From the NCBI RefSeq assembly GCF_000972495.1, contig NZ_LATM01000002.1, forward strand, positions 428,134 through 492,133: a DNA stretch of 64,000 nt. Reading direction: 5' to 3'. The notes beneath the pieces were generated by a model. It had not been told where the DNA came from and did no database searches. It saw nothing but the letters and a program-made list of their open reading frames with translations. A program made the position numbers and the translations under genes. The stretch's first letter is position 1. Every line of letters begins with the position of its first letter. Shown piece after piece: positions 54,119-63,950 of this stretch. Source of the stretch: Hymenobacter terrenus. GTDB lineage: Bacteria; Bacteroidota; Bacteroidia; Cytophagales; Hymenobacteraceae.

Positions 54119-55540
54119 TTAAAAAATCTTGCCAGGGTTGAGGATACCGTGGGGGTCAAATACCTGTTTGATGCCGCGCATCAACTCCAGGTTGGCTTCG
54201 GCCAGCGCAATGCCGATGTAGCCTTTTTGCACTAGCCCGATGCCGTGCTCACCGGAAATAGTGCCGCCGAGTTTCACGCACAGCTCGAATATTTCGGTGA
54301 TGGGCTGGCGCAGGCCCACGTTCCACATCTCGTTATCCAGGTCGCCGCGGATGATGTTGACGTGCAGGTTGCCATCGCCGGCGTGGCCGTAGCACACGCT
54401 TTTGAAGCCGTAGCGGGCACCTATTTCCTTCACGCCTTTCAAGAGTGTGGGCAGTTCGGCCCGCGGCACCACGGTATCCTCCTCCTTGTAGACGGAATTG
54501 TAGCGCACCGAATTGCCGATGTTGCGGCGGATGCGCCAGAGCTCGTCTTTCTGGCCCGCAGTGTCGGCCAGCAGGATTTCGCCCACGTCGTAGCGCTCCA
54601 GCACGCCGTACACCTGCTCGGCTTCCTTGTATAGCTGGTCCAAATCCTGGCCGTCGAGCTCAATGAGCAGGTGGGCATGAATGTCCTCGGGCAGCGTGAG
54701 CGGGATTTTCAGGTAGTCCGAAGACCAGGCAATGGCCTCGCGCTCCATAAATTCCATGCCCGAAGGAATGATGCCGGCCCGGAACACGGCCGAAACCGCC
54801 TCGGCGGCCTGCTCTATCTGCCGGAAGGGCACCAGCATCAGAATATTCTGTTGGGGAAAGGGTAAGAGGCGGAATACCACCTTCGTAATAATGCCCAGCG
54901 TGCCCTCCGAGCCCACCAGCAGCTGGGTCAGGTTATAGCCAGTGGAATTTTTCAGTGTATTGGCGGCCGTCCAGATGATGTCGCCGGTGGGCAACACCAC
55001 TTGCAGGTTCAGCACGTAGTCGCGGGTTGTACCATATTTCACGGCTTTGGGGCCGCCACTGCTGTGGGCCAGGTTGCCACCCAGCGAGCAGCTGCCCTTG
55101 CTGGCTGGGTCGGGCGGGTAAAACAGGCCCACTTCCTTCACAGCGTTCTGAAAAGCTTCGTTCACCACACCCGGCTCCACGGTAGCTTGCAGGTTGCGCT
55201 CGTCAATCTCCAGAATGCGGTTGAGCCGCTCGGTGCTCAGTACCACGCCGTGGTGCAGGGGAAGGGCTCCGCCGCTGAGCCCCGTCCCGGCTCCGCGAGG
55301 CGTCACCGGAATGTGGTGTTCGTGACACAGGCGCATAATCTGGCTGATTTCTTCGGCATCGGCCGGGCGCAGTACCACATCGGGCGCGAAGTGCAGGTCT
55401 TCGGTGTGGTCGCGGCCGTAGTCGGCATAGGCGTCAGCAATAGCCGCGGCTTCGGCGCGCTGCGCCGTGAGCACGTGCGCCGGGCCTACAATGGCTTCAA
55501 ACGCAACAAGTAATTCGGGGGTAAGGGCGTTGAAATTCAT
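54119..55540 (-). CDS. FAD-binding 2-hydroxyacid oxidase/dehydrogenase, GlcD-like
   Basis: The 473-residue protein has a PCMH-type FAD domain (about residues 40-220) with VTPRGAGTGLSGGALP. It then has PDPASKGSCSLGGNLAHSSG and GPKAVKYGTTRDYVL, which bind the cofactor. The FAD-oxidase C domain ends with HAGDGNLHVNIIRG and GTISGEHGIGLVQKGYIG, whose conserved His residues hold the substrate carboxylate. Enzymes of this type oxidise glycolate, D-lactate or related hydroxyacids. Its location next to a LacI regulator and sugar-acid genes fits a role in uronate or aldonate breakdown, though its own gene is transcribed away from them. Length is normal, with no lesion. Confidence 0.92.
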   Translation of the reverse strand: MNFNALTPELLVAFEAIVGPAHVLTAQRAEAAAIADAYADYGRDHTEDLHFAPDVVLRPADAEEISQIMRLCHEHHIPVTPRGAGTGLSGGALPLHHGVVLSTERLNRILEIDERNLQATVEPGVVNEAFQNAVKEVGLFYPPDPASKGSCSLGGNLAHSSGGPKAVKYGTTRDYVLNLQVVLPTGDIIWTAANTLKNSTGYNLTQLLVGSEGTLGIITKVVFRLLPFPQQNILMLVPFRQIEQAAEAVSAVFRAGIIPSGMEFMEREAIAWSSDYLKIPLTLPEDIHAHLLIELDGQDLDQLYKEAEQVYGVLERYDVGEILLADTAGQKDELWRIRRNIGNSVRYNSVYKEEDTVVPRAELPTLLKGVKEIGARYGFKSVCYGHAGDGNLHVNIIRGDLDNEMWNVGLRQPITEIFELCVKLGGTISGEHGIGLVQKGYIGIALAEANLELMRGIKQVFDPHGILNPGKIF

Positions 55541-55627
55541 CAGCGGGAAAACAAGTACAATAGTTTACTTTGGTAATTGGGCACCAAGTTAAGCCGACTT
55601 CAGGTGCTTGAGTTAGGAGTTGTTTAA

Positions 55628-56661
55628 CTAAACTGCCGACGGCTGCTTTTTCATAGAAGACTCCCGAACAATAAGCTCCGCGTCAAAAATCCGGGTTTCC
55701 GGCTCGGTAGGCGAATCGCCTTCGAGCTGCGCGAGCAGCAAGCGAACGGTTTCCTGGGCCATCGCCGGAATAGGATGCGCCATGCTGGTCAGCGTGGGTG
55801 AGAACAAGGCAGCCGAGGGCTCATTGTTGAAGCTGACCAGAGCCAGCTCTTCAGGCATACGAATGCCCTGCTGCTTCAACGTGAGCATGGCGGGGTAGGC
55901 AATGCGGTTGCTAGCCATAAGCAGGCCATCGGGGGAGCCGGCAAATTCATCAGGCGGTTGGTTTGGGTGCGGGCGTCTTCCGGGGTCAGGTCGCAGTGCA
56001 ACATGTAGGCATCATTTAGCGGCAGTCCGTACTGGACCAGTGCGGCGCGGTAGCCGAGCAGGCGCTGATTGCTGATGAGTAGATTCGGAGGCCCCGCCAA
56101 AAAACCAATGCGCCGACACCCTTGCTCAATCAGGTGCTCGGTAGCCCGATAAGCGGCGCCTTTATCGTCGATAATTACCTTCGAGGCGTTGATTTCATCG
56201 GCATAGCGGTCGAAGAGCACCAGCGGAAAATTGCGGCGGGTCAGGCGGGCAATGTGTTCATAGTCGGTGGAGTCGCGGGCTACCGACAGCAGGAAGCCTT
56301 CCACCTGCCCCCGCAACAGGTTCTGAATATTGATGATTTCGCGCTCGTGTGACTCGTTGGATTGGCACACGAGCAGGCTGTAACCAGCTGCAAGGGCGGC
56401 CTCTTCAATACTGGCGAGCATGGCCGTGTAGAAGTGGTAGCTCAGATTGGGCATGAGCACGCCAATGGTGCGGGTGCGGCTGTACAGCAGATTTTTGGCT
56501 AACTGGTTGGGCTGATAGTCAAGCTCGGCAGCCAGCCGCTGCACCGCCGCGCGCGTCTCAGCCCGCACCTCGGGCATATCGCGCAGGGCGCGCGACACAG
56601 TAGAGATGGAAACGTTCAGCGTCGCGGCAATGGCCTTGATGGTGACGGGGGTATTTTTCAT
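55628..56661 (-). pseudogene. LacI-family transcriptional regulator, frameshifted
   Basis: From the ATG at 56661 the frame holds a full LacI helix-turn-helix (VTIKAIAATLNVSISTVSRA). Most of the periplasmic-binding-like ligand domain follows (RTIGVLMPNLSYHFYTAML, RIGFLAGPPNLLISNQ). At about 55955, after TQTNRLM, the correct reading moves to another frame: DEFAGSPDGLLMASNR, then ELALVSFNNEPSAALF and the C terminus ESSMKKQPSAV. The first frame ends 50 bases later. The two parts fit as one protein of about 343 residues, normal for the family. It lies divergent from the SDR/mannonate dehydratase chimaera, so it probably once repressed uronate genes. A one-base sequencing error is an alternative. 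Confidence 0.85.
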
Positions 56662-56821
56662 GCACAACAAAGTAAGCCCAATTGACCAATAATAGGTACT
56701 GCCACGGGGCTGGTTACTGTGTCCGCCGTCTAAAAATCGGGATTCTTTCCGGGCAACCGCATCACGAATTATATCTTTTTAAGAAACGCTAGCTGCCTTT
56801 TTTCTCTTTGCAAACCTTTCC

Positions 56822-56897
56822 GGTAACGATTGCACAAAAAAACTGGCTACAAATATTGATTTCCGCTAAATATTTCGCCTACATTGGTCATCGTTAA
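56822..56897. promoter_or_regulatory. Candidate LacI-type operator pair
   Basis: GGTAACGATTGCA (56822-56834) and, on the opposite strand, TTAACGATGACCA (56897-56885) share TAACGAT. They lie in the 448-bp divergent region between the LacI gene and the SDR/mannonate dehydratase gene. This is a weak prediction based on two sites only. Confidence 0.3.
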
Positions 56898-57109
56898 AGC
56901 CAGGCAAGCATCTCGGTCAGCCTTGGCATGAGTTGAACTATTTTAACAAAGCCCCCACGACAGACCACTACCAAGACGGTGAGCTTTCGATAACAATACT
57001 CGCTTGCTACGGTGCCGGGTATGGGCCATTCCTATCGCCCCTTTTTCATTAAGCAGCCCGCCGCCACCCTTCCCGCTTCCAAACGTTTTTCCCACCCACG
57101 TTTTCTTCT

Positions 57110-58444
57110 TTGCGTTTTCTCAATCAATCCGCCCTCGTTACCGGCGCCAGCCGGGGCCTCGGCAAAGCTCTGGCCCTGCGGCTGGCCCAAGAGGGCTGCG
57201 CTGTGGTGGTGCACTACCACCTCAACCAGCCCGAAGCCGAGGCCGTGGCCGACACCATCCGCACCGGCGGTGGCACGGCCCATGTGCTACAGGCTGACTT
57301 GCAAGACTTGGCCCAATGCCAGCAGCTCGGCCAGCAGGCCTGGGAGCTCACCGGTGGCCTCAGCATTCTGATTAACAACGCGGGGGTGTCGTACAAGCGG
57401 CATTTCCTCGACCTCACTGAAGCTGACTATGACATCTTCACCGACGTCAACTTCCGGGGCACCACGTTTCTGACGCAAGCCGTGGCCCGCCGGATGGTGG
57501 CGGCGAACACGGCCGGCAGCATCTACACCATCACGTCGGTAAATGCCCTGCGGCCCGGGCTGGGCCTGAGCCTGTACGGCGCCACCAAGAGCGCGCTGGA
57601 AACGCTCATGAAGGGCGTGGCCCTGGACCTTGCCCCCCACGGCATCCGCGTAAACACGGTGGCCCTGGGTGCCATCGAAACCGACATGACCCGCGAAGTC
57701 TGGCAGGACCCAGAACGGCTGCAAACCGTGAGCGGAGGCATTCCGCTCGGCCGCCTGGGCCAGCTCGGCATCCGGTTGCTGTGCTACAATTTCATGGCGA
57801 CGGGCTGGTACCGCACTTCCACCACCGTGCCGGAGCGTGGCGCCCTGGTCAGTGGTTTCGATACGGCCGTGGCCGACCGCCTGCCGCTCACCGAACACGG
57901 CGTGATTCCGGCCGAAGCTATTTGGGCGAACTATGCCTACTTCCTGGCGCGGGTGCTGCCGCACGCCGAGCGGGCCGGCGTGCGGCTGGCCCTGCACCCC
58001 GACGACCCACCCGTGCCCAGCCTGCTCGGCATTGGGCGCATCTTCACCTCGACGGCGGCCATACGGCGCGCCTTGAGCCTAGCCGATAGCGCGGCTCACG
58101 GCCTCACCTTTTGCCAGGGCACCTACACCACCATGGGCGAGGACGTGCCGGCCCTGGTGCAGGAATTTGGGGCGCAGGGCCGCATCCACTTCGTGCACGT
58201 GCGCGACGTGGTCGGCCACGCCGACAGCTTCCGCGAAACTTTTCCCGACAATGGCCCCACCGACATGGCCGCCGTGTTTCGGGCCTACCAAGCAGTGGGC
58301 TTCGCCGGGCCCATTCGTTCGGACCACGCCCCCACCATGGCCGGCGAAAGCAACGCCCAACCGGGCTACGAAGCCAAGGGCCACCTATTCGGCATCGGCT
58401 ACATGAAAGGCCTCATGGACGCGCTGGGCATCAGCAGCGAGTAG
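57110..58444 (+). CDS. Chimaera: SDR oxidoreductase fused to the C-terminal part of mannonate dehydratase
   Basis: This open 444-residue frame starts with TTG at 57110; no upstream ATG is in frame. Residues 1 to about 218 are a short-chain dehydrogenase with the NAD(P) motif TGASRGLGKA, NNAG (ILINNAGVSYKRH), and the Tyr-x-x-x-Lys site in LYGATKSALET. It ends near SGGIPLGRLGQ, just before the SDR's last strand and C terminus. From about residue 219 it becomes mannonate dehydratase (UxuA): LGIRLLCYNFMATGWYRT, RLALHPDDPPVPSLLGI, FVHVRDVVGHADSFRE and RSDHAPTMAGES. The first 100 or so residues of UxuA are missing. An in-frame deletion joining two neighbouring genes explains this. Both reactions serve hexuronate breakdown; neither is likely to be intact. 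Confidence 0.87.
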   Translation: MRFLNQSALVTGASRGLGKALALRLAQEGCAVVVHYHLNQPEAEAVADTIRTGGGTAHVLQADLQDLAQCQQLGQQAWELTGGLSILINNAGVSYKRHFLDLTEADYDIFTDVNFRGTTFLTQAVARRMVAANTAGSIYTITSVNALRPGLGLSLYGATKSALETLMKGVALDLAPHGIRVNTVALGAIETDMTREVWQDPERLQTVSGGIPLGRLGQLGIRLLCYNFMATGWYRTSTTVPERGALVSGFDTAVADRLPLTEHGVIPAEAIWANYAYFLARVLPHAERAGVRLALHPDDPPVPSLLGIGRIFTSTAAIRRALSLADSAAHGLTFCQGTYTTMGEDVPALVQEFGAQGRIHFVHVRDVVGHADSFRETFPDNGPTDMAAVFRAYQAVGFAGPIRSDHAPTMAGESNAQPGYEAKGHLFGIGYMKGLMDALGISSE

Positions 58445-58517
58445 GGCCAGCTGGCACTACAAAGCGGTGCCATTTAGAAATGGGGCTCGGAACCAGCAAG
58501 CCGTAAGATTTTCAACC

Positions 58518-60714
58518 ATGCCATCCATGAAAGCTTCAAATCGGGCAATTCTCGCTATTGTGAAAGGTTTTGTTGCCCTGTCATTCCCCCTTATTCTGTC
58601 GGCTCATTTGACGGGCTGTAATGCCGGGAAAGCATCTAAAATTCAGGAAGCTATTACCAGGAATACGCCATCAACGAATTGGGACAAGTACAATGGCGAT
58701 GGCGCGAGAAGTCATTTCACAAAGTTGGGTCAAATCACCAGGGAAAATGTGGGCCGGCTAAAGGTGGCCTGGACGTACTCATCCGTTGGCGCGGATTCGG
58801 TGCTGGAGGGCACGCAAATGCAGTGCAACCCGATAATAGTCGACGGCATATTATACGGGGTATCGGCTAAAACGCAGGTTTTCGCGCTGGATGCCGCCAC
58901 CGGAAAAGAGCTGTGGAAAACCGAGATTGTGGATAACGGGGGCACTACCAGCCGGGGAGTAACTTACTACACCGATGGCAAGGCAAAAATTATTTTTTTT
59001 GGCGCGGGCCAATGGCTGTACGCCATCAATGCCGAAACGGGCGAACTTAGTCAGACATTTGGCAACCTGGGTAAGATTGATTTAAAAGCCGGCATCAACC
59101 GGCCCCATGCCGATGATTACGTCGTGTCCAACACGCCCAATACGATTTTTAAAATCTCATTATTGTCGGCACGCGGGTGGCAGAAGAAGAAAATGCGCTG
59201 TTAGGAGATATACGAGCATTTAATGTGTACACTGGCAATTTAGCATGGACCTTTAAAACGATACCCGAGCCCAACCAGCCGGGCTACGAAACCTGGTCGC
59301 CCGCTAATCCTCGGGAGCGAATCGGAGGGGCGAACTCCTGGGCCGGCATGGCCATTGATAGGAAACGGGGCATCGTTTACGTGCCCACTGGCTCGGCCGC
59401 GTATGACTTTTTTGGTGGTAATCGCAAGGGTGACAACCTCTACGCAAACTGCTTGCTGGCGCTGGATGCTAGCTCAGGCAAGCTGTTGTGGCATTACCAA
59501 TTGGTGCACCACGACATCTGGGACCGCGACCCTTCGGCGCCGCCCAACCTGGTGACCGTAATTAATAAAGGGGTTAAAACCGATGCCGTGGCGCAAATCA
59601 CCAAACAGGGGTATGTATTCGTATTTGATAGAGTTATCGGTAAACCGTTATTCGAAATTCTTGAGACAAAGACGCGTCAAGATGCCATAAAAGGCGAATA
59701 CCCGAGTCCTACTCAACCAGTACCGTCGAAGCCCACGCCATTCACGCGTCAGTCCTTTACGGAAAAGGATTTCAACCCCTTTGTGGCCGACCGGGACTCT
59801 ATGGTTAAGCTGCTGCGCGCCGCGCGGCACGGCAGCGCCTACATCCCGCTGGGCCGGGAGATGACTATTTTCTTCCCTGGCACGGACGGCGGCGCCCAGT
59901 GGGGTGGCGCGGCAACCGACGAAGAAGGCACGCTTTACGTACCGGCCAAACAGATTCCGGTGTACACGACGCTGGTAGATGTGGAAAAAAGAACAACCAA
60001 TGCCCCCGTGACCAGCACTGCCTTATTTATCAGCCGCTGCGCTCCTTGCCACGGGGCTGATGGCAAGGGAAACCACGACGGCTCGTACCCTTCGTTGGCT
60101 AATATCGATAAAAAATATTCGCAAGCGCAGGTGCTGCAACTGCTCGAAAAAGGCCGGGGCATGATGCGTTCTTTCTCGCACGTGTCGCTCGAAGAAAAAA
60201 CGGCCATCGTCAACTACGTGCTGAATAAAACTGGTGCCAGCACGCAGGTCAACAACACTGAACCCCAAGAGGAAAACCCGGACAAATCACCTTATCAGCA
60301 CACGGGGTACAACCGCTGGTACGACCGCAACGGCTTTCCGGTGAGCAGCCCGCCGTGGGGCACGCTGACGGCCATCGACCTGAATTCGGGGGAACAAAAG
60401 TGGCAGGTGCCGCTGGGCGAGTACGAAAGCCTGACCAAAAAAGGGATTCCCCCCACAGGCACGGATAATTACGGCGGGCCTTTGGTGACCTCCAGCGGGC
60501 TCATTTTTATTGCGGCCAGCCGCGATGCCAAATTCCGGGCTTTTGACAAGGTCAACGGCAAAATATTGTAGCAAACCGAGTTGCCCGCCGCCGGGTATGC
60601 TTCGCCCAGTTCGTATACATCAAAGGCAAACAGTACGTGGTCATTGCTTGCGGGGGCGGCAAGCTCAAGTCCAAATCCGGCGACAAGTATGTGGCTTACT
60701 GTCTAGAAAAGTAG
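58518..60714 (+). pseudogene. PQQ-dependent dehydrogenase with built-in cytochrome c domain, broken by frameshifts and a stop
   Basis: The gene begins at the ATG at 58518 with a lipoprotein signal (lipobox HLTGC) and the quinoprotein propeller (TPSTNWDKYNGDGARSHF). Near 59145-59157 one A is missing from an A-run; TIFKNLIIVGTRV would be expected, and the next frame carries on with EEENALLGDIRAFNVYTG. A cytochrome c domain sits inside the propeller with ISRCAPCHGADGKGNHDG. At 60569-60571 a TAG replaces a codon, probably Trp, after NGKIL. A further shift near 60610-60620 precedes the conserved end QYVVIACGGGKLKSKSG and YVAYCLEK, stop at 60714. Three lesions make loss of function likely. Intact, it would oxidise a sugar in the periplasm. 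Confidence 0.88.
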
Positions 60715-60955
60715 GGCGCGTCATCACCTGGATTCGCCGCAGCTGATGGCGTTGGGAAGTAGCAAACTGGCGTCAGCAGCCGATTGGAAGCCAGCAGTTG
60801 TCATCTGCCCTTTTCCTGTGCACCCCAATTGCGCGTGTTATCGGATAAAAAGCAGATGCCAAATTTCACCTTCACTACGCCCCTACTCGCAATTACTCCC
60901 TGGTAATCAGCACTCGTTGACAGACGCTAGCTAGCAACTCCTTGCATCTCCACTA

Positions 60956-62338
60956 ATGAAAAAGATTACATCTTTAGCTGCCTGTGCTGCCCTGGGCGCA
61001 CTGACTCTCCTCCAACCCCGACCTGCCACCGCAAAAACGACCGATGCCTGGCAGAACCTGTTTGACGGCAAAACGCTGACGGGCTGGAAACGCGTGGCCG
61101 GCACGGCCGAATACAAAGTGGAAAATGGCGCCATCGTTGGGACCACGGTGTTGGGGACGAACAACACCTTTCTGGTGACAGAGAAGGAATACGGCGACTT
61201 TCAGCTGGAGCTGGACGTCATGCTGGAAAAAGGCGGTAGCAACTCGGGAGTGCAGACGCGTAGCCATTTCGGCACCCCGGGCTTCGAGAATAAAGTCTAC
61301 GGCCGACAAGTAGACCTTGACCCTTCGGACCGCAGTTGGTCGGGGGGCGTGTACGACGAAGCCCGCCGGCTGTGGCTCTACCCCCTCGATTTAAATCCGA
61401 AGGCCAAACCACTCTTCAAACTAGGGCAGTACAACCACCTGAAAGTTGAATGCATTGGCAACGAAATGAAGACTTGGCTGAACGGTACGCCCGTGGCTTA
61501 CGTGGTCGACCCAATGGATGCCCAGGGCTTCATCGGCTTGCAGGTGCACGCCATCAGCACCAAAGAGGAAGAGGGCCATAAGGTCTACTTCAAAAATATC
61601 CGGATTAAAACAACCGACCTCAAGCCGAGTGCTTTCTCTGCGGATGTTTACGTGGTCAACCTTACACCCAACGCACTGACCGCTCATGAGAAACAGTATA
61701 AGTGGAAGCTGCTATTTGATGGGGAATCGACGGCGGGCTGGCGCAGCGCAAAGGGCACAGCCTTCCCCACCGCAGGCTGGCAGGTGGCCGATGGCATGCT
61801 GAGCGTGCTGCCGTCGGAGGGCAAAGAATCGGCCAACGGCGGCGACATTGTTACGAAAGACAAGTACAAAGCCTTCGATTTGTCTTTCGAGTTCAAGCTG
61901 TCGGCAGGCGCCAACAGCGGCGTGAAATATTTTGTGACCCTGGCTGAAAAGAGCGAAGGTTCGGCCATCGGCCTGGAATATCAGATACTCGACGATGAAC
62001 TGCACCCGGATGCCAAGCTCGGCCGCGACGGCAACCGCACCCTGGCCTCGCTGTATGACTTGAAGAAGGCGGGAAAGGACCCACGCTTCGTGCACAAAAT
62101 CGGGGAATGGAACATCGGACGCGTAATTGTGTACCCCGACAACCGGGTGGAGCACTACCTGAACGGGACCAAGGTACTGGAATACATACGGGGCTCTCAA
62201 GAATTTAAAGACCTGGTAGCCCTTAGTAAATATAAGATATGACTAAGCTTCGGCGAGGCGCCAACCGGGCACATTCTGTTGCAGGACCACGGCAACCAGG
62301 TTTCTTTCCGCAGCCTCAAAATTAAGGAGTTAAAGTAG
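60956..62338 (+). pseudogene. Tandem DUF1080 (3-keto-disaccharide hydrolase-like) protein with a premature stop
   Basis: The frame has a signal peptide (AALGALTLLQPRPATA) and two DUF1080 jelly-roll domains. The first, about residues 25-220, has WQNLFDGKTLTGWKRVAG and GSNSGVQTRSHFGTPGFE. The second, about 240-460, has WKLLFDGESTAGWRSAKGTA and ANSGVKYFVTL. A TGA at 62240-62242 stops it at KYKI, where a Trp codon is expected. The same frame continues with [20 protein letters not shown] and ends at 62338 with RSLKIKELK, the normal end of the domain. Only about 32 residues are cut off, so partial function is possible. The 241 bp before it (60715-60955) hold no gene. Confidence 0.85.
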
Positions 62339-62629
62339 TCTCTCTTACCACGCTGCAGTCTACTTCGATAGCAAACGCATGTCGTGCTTTTTTCAGTCCA
62401 TAGGACTTGTCAAGGGCCGGCCTACTGGTAGGCCCAGTAGCCGCGAAAGGGTTCTGCAAGCCAGCAATTATGCCCGCGTTGGGGTGATGGGTTTAGTTGA
62501 CCACCGCACCAATACACGCGGGCCCGGCTCCCAGAATCAGTGTACTAGAAGTAATTTTCGGCGCGGCCGCAATAATGCCCGGCCAGTCCAAACTTTCTTC
62601 AACTACACTTTTCCTTAATTCGACAGTCA

Positions 62630-63877
62630 ATGAAAAAGGCCATACTATGCACAATGCTCCTTTTGTTATCCACTTGTATTTCTCACGCTCAATCAGTTAA
62701 GCCTAAGAAAGGATTTGTTCGCGTAAGCGGTCAGGACTTAATCAAACCCAATGGCGAAAAGCTTTTTATAAAGGGAATAAATTTAGGTAACTGGCTTAAT
62801 CCCGAAGGATATCTACTTCTCCTCAAGAATTCAGCAAATTCTTACCGGTTAATTGATGAGGCTTTCAAAGAAATGGTTGGGGAAGCCGTCACAGATGATT
62901 TTTGGCGGGCATTCCAAAAAAACTACGTGACCCGGCAGGACATACGATATATCCGCAAAACGGGGATGAACACCGTCCGATTGCCCTTTCATTATAAGCT
63001 ACTTACCGACGAGCCGTACATGGGCTACTCTTCTAAAAAACATGGCTATGCCGTATTAGACTCGGTGGTTGCCTGGTGCCAACAAGAGGGGCTTTATGTA
63101 ATACTCGATATGCACGACGCCCCCGGCGGCCAAACCGGGACAAATATTGATGACAGCTATGGCTATCCATGGTTATTCGTTACCGAAAAGCATAAGCAGC
63201 AATTTTGTCAAATCTGGCGGGACGTTGCCAAGCGGTATGCCAAAAACACCACTGTACTGGCCTACGATTTACTCAACGAGCCTATTGCATCCTCTGCTTT
63301 CCCACAAGACACCGCCATGCTCAATACGCGTCTGGATACGCTATTGCGGCGGGGAACCAAGGCAATCCGGGAGGTAGACAACAACCATATTGTGATGCTA
63401 AGCGGTTCTTTTTGGGGGCAGGATTACTCTATTTTTAAAGATTGGAATTACGATGATAAGCTGATGTTCACCTGCCATCGTTATCATAGTGATACAACGG
63501 AAACCGGAATTAAGGATTTTCTAAATTATCGCACCAAGTTCAACCGGCCTTTCTACATGGGGGAAACGGGCCACGAGCCCGACCAATGGATTGCTGGTTT
63601 TTGCCGGATGTTGGAGCGGGTTAATATTGGCTGGACTTACTGGCCGTACAAAAAGATGGGAAACCCAACCAGTATGCTCAACATCAAAGAGCCTAAAAAC
63701 TGGAAGTTAATCCTTGATTATACTGAATCAGACAGAAGGTCTTTTAAGTTCATACAAGAGAAAAGGCCCAAGCAGCAATTGGTAAAGGAAGCCATGGATG
63801 AGTTAATCAGCAATATGCAGCAAAGAAATTGCGGTATAAATGCTGGCTACATTAAGGCATTAGGAATGAAGCCGTAG
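62630..63877 (+). CDS. GH5 family secreted glycoside hydrolase (cellulase/glucanase-like)
   Basis: The 415-residue protein has a signal peptide (MKKAILCTMLLLLSTCISHA) and a TIM barrel typical of GH5. Conserved features are KGINLGNWLNPEGYLL, TVRLPFHYKLL, the His-rich YVILDMHDAPGGQTG, the acid/base Glu in LAYDLLNEPIASS and the nucleophile Glu in RPFYMGETGHEPDQWIAG. FIKGINLGNWL recalls the exo-1,3-glucanase branch, but substrate cannot be assigned. No sorting domain follows, so it is probably periplasmic. It is intact, unlike its three upstream neighbours. The 291 bp before it (62339-62629) show nothing recognisable. An IS end starts 73 bp after its stop. Confidence 0.88.
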   Translation: MKKAILCTMLLLLSTCISHAQSVKPKKGFVRVSGQDLIKPNGEKLFIKGINLGNWLNPEGYLLLLKNSANSYRLIDEAFKEMVGEAVTDDFWRAFQKNYVTRQDIRYIRKTGMNTVRLPFHYKLLTDEPYMGYSSKKHGYAVLDSVVAWCQQEGLYVILDMHDAPGGQTGTNIDDSYGYPWLFVTEKHKQQFCQIWRDVAKRYAKNTTVLAYDLLNEPIASSAFPQDTAMLNTRLDTLLRRGTKAIREVDNNHIVMLSGSFWGQDYSIFKDWNYDDKLMFTCHRYHSDTTETGIKDFLNYRTKFNRPFYMGETGHEPDQWIAGFCRMLERVNIGWTYWPYKKMGNPTSMLNIKEPKNWKLILDYTESDRRSFKFIQEKRPKQQLVKEAMDELISNMQQRNCGINAGYIKALGMKP

Positions 63878-63950
63878 TGAAAATAATCAACAAGAATTTT
63901 TCTACACACAAGCTAACACAATAAAACTCAATCTGGACTCCTGGCTCCTG

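Noticed and set aside
62379..62618. A 79-residue plus-strand frame before GH5
   Set aside because: No recognisable motif and no conserved start; treated as intergenic.
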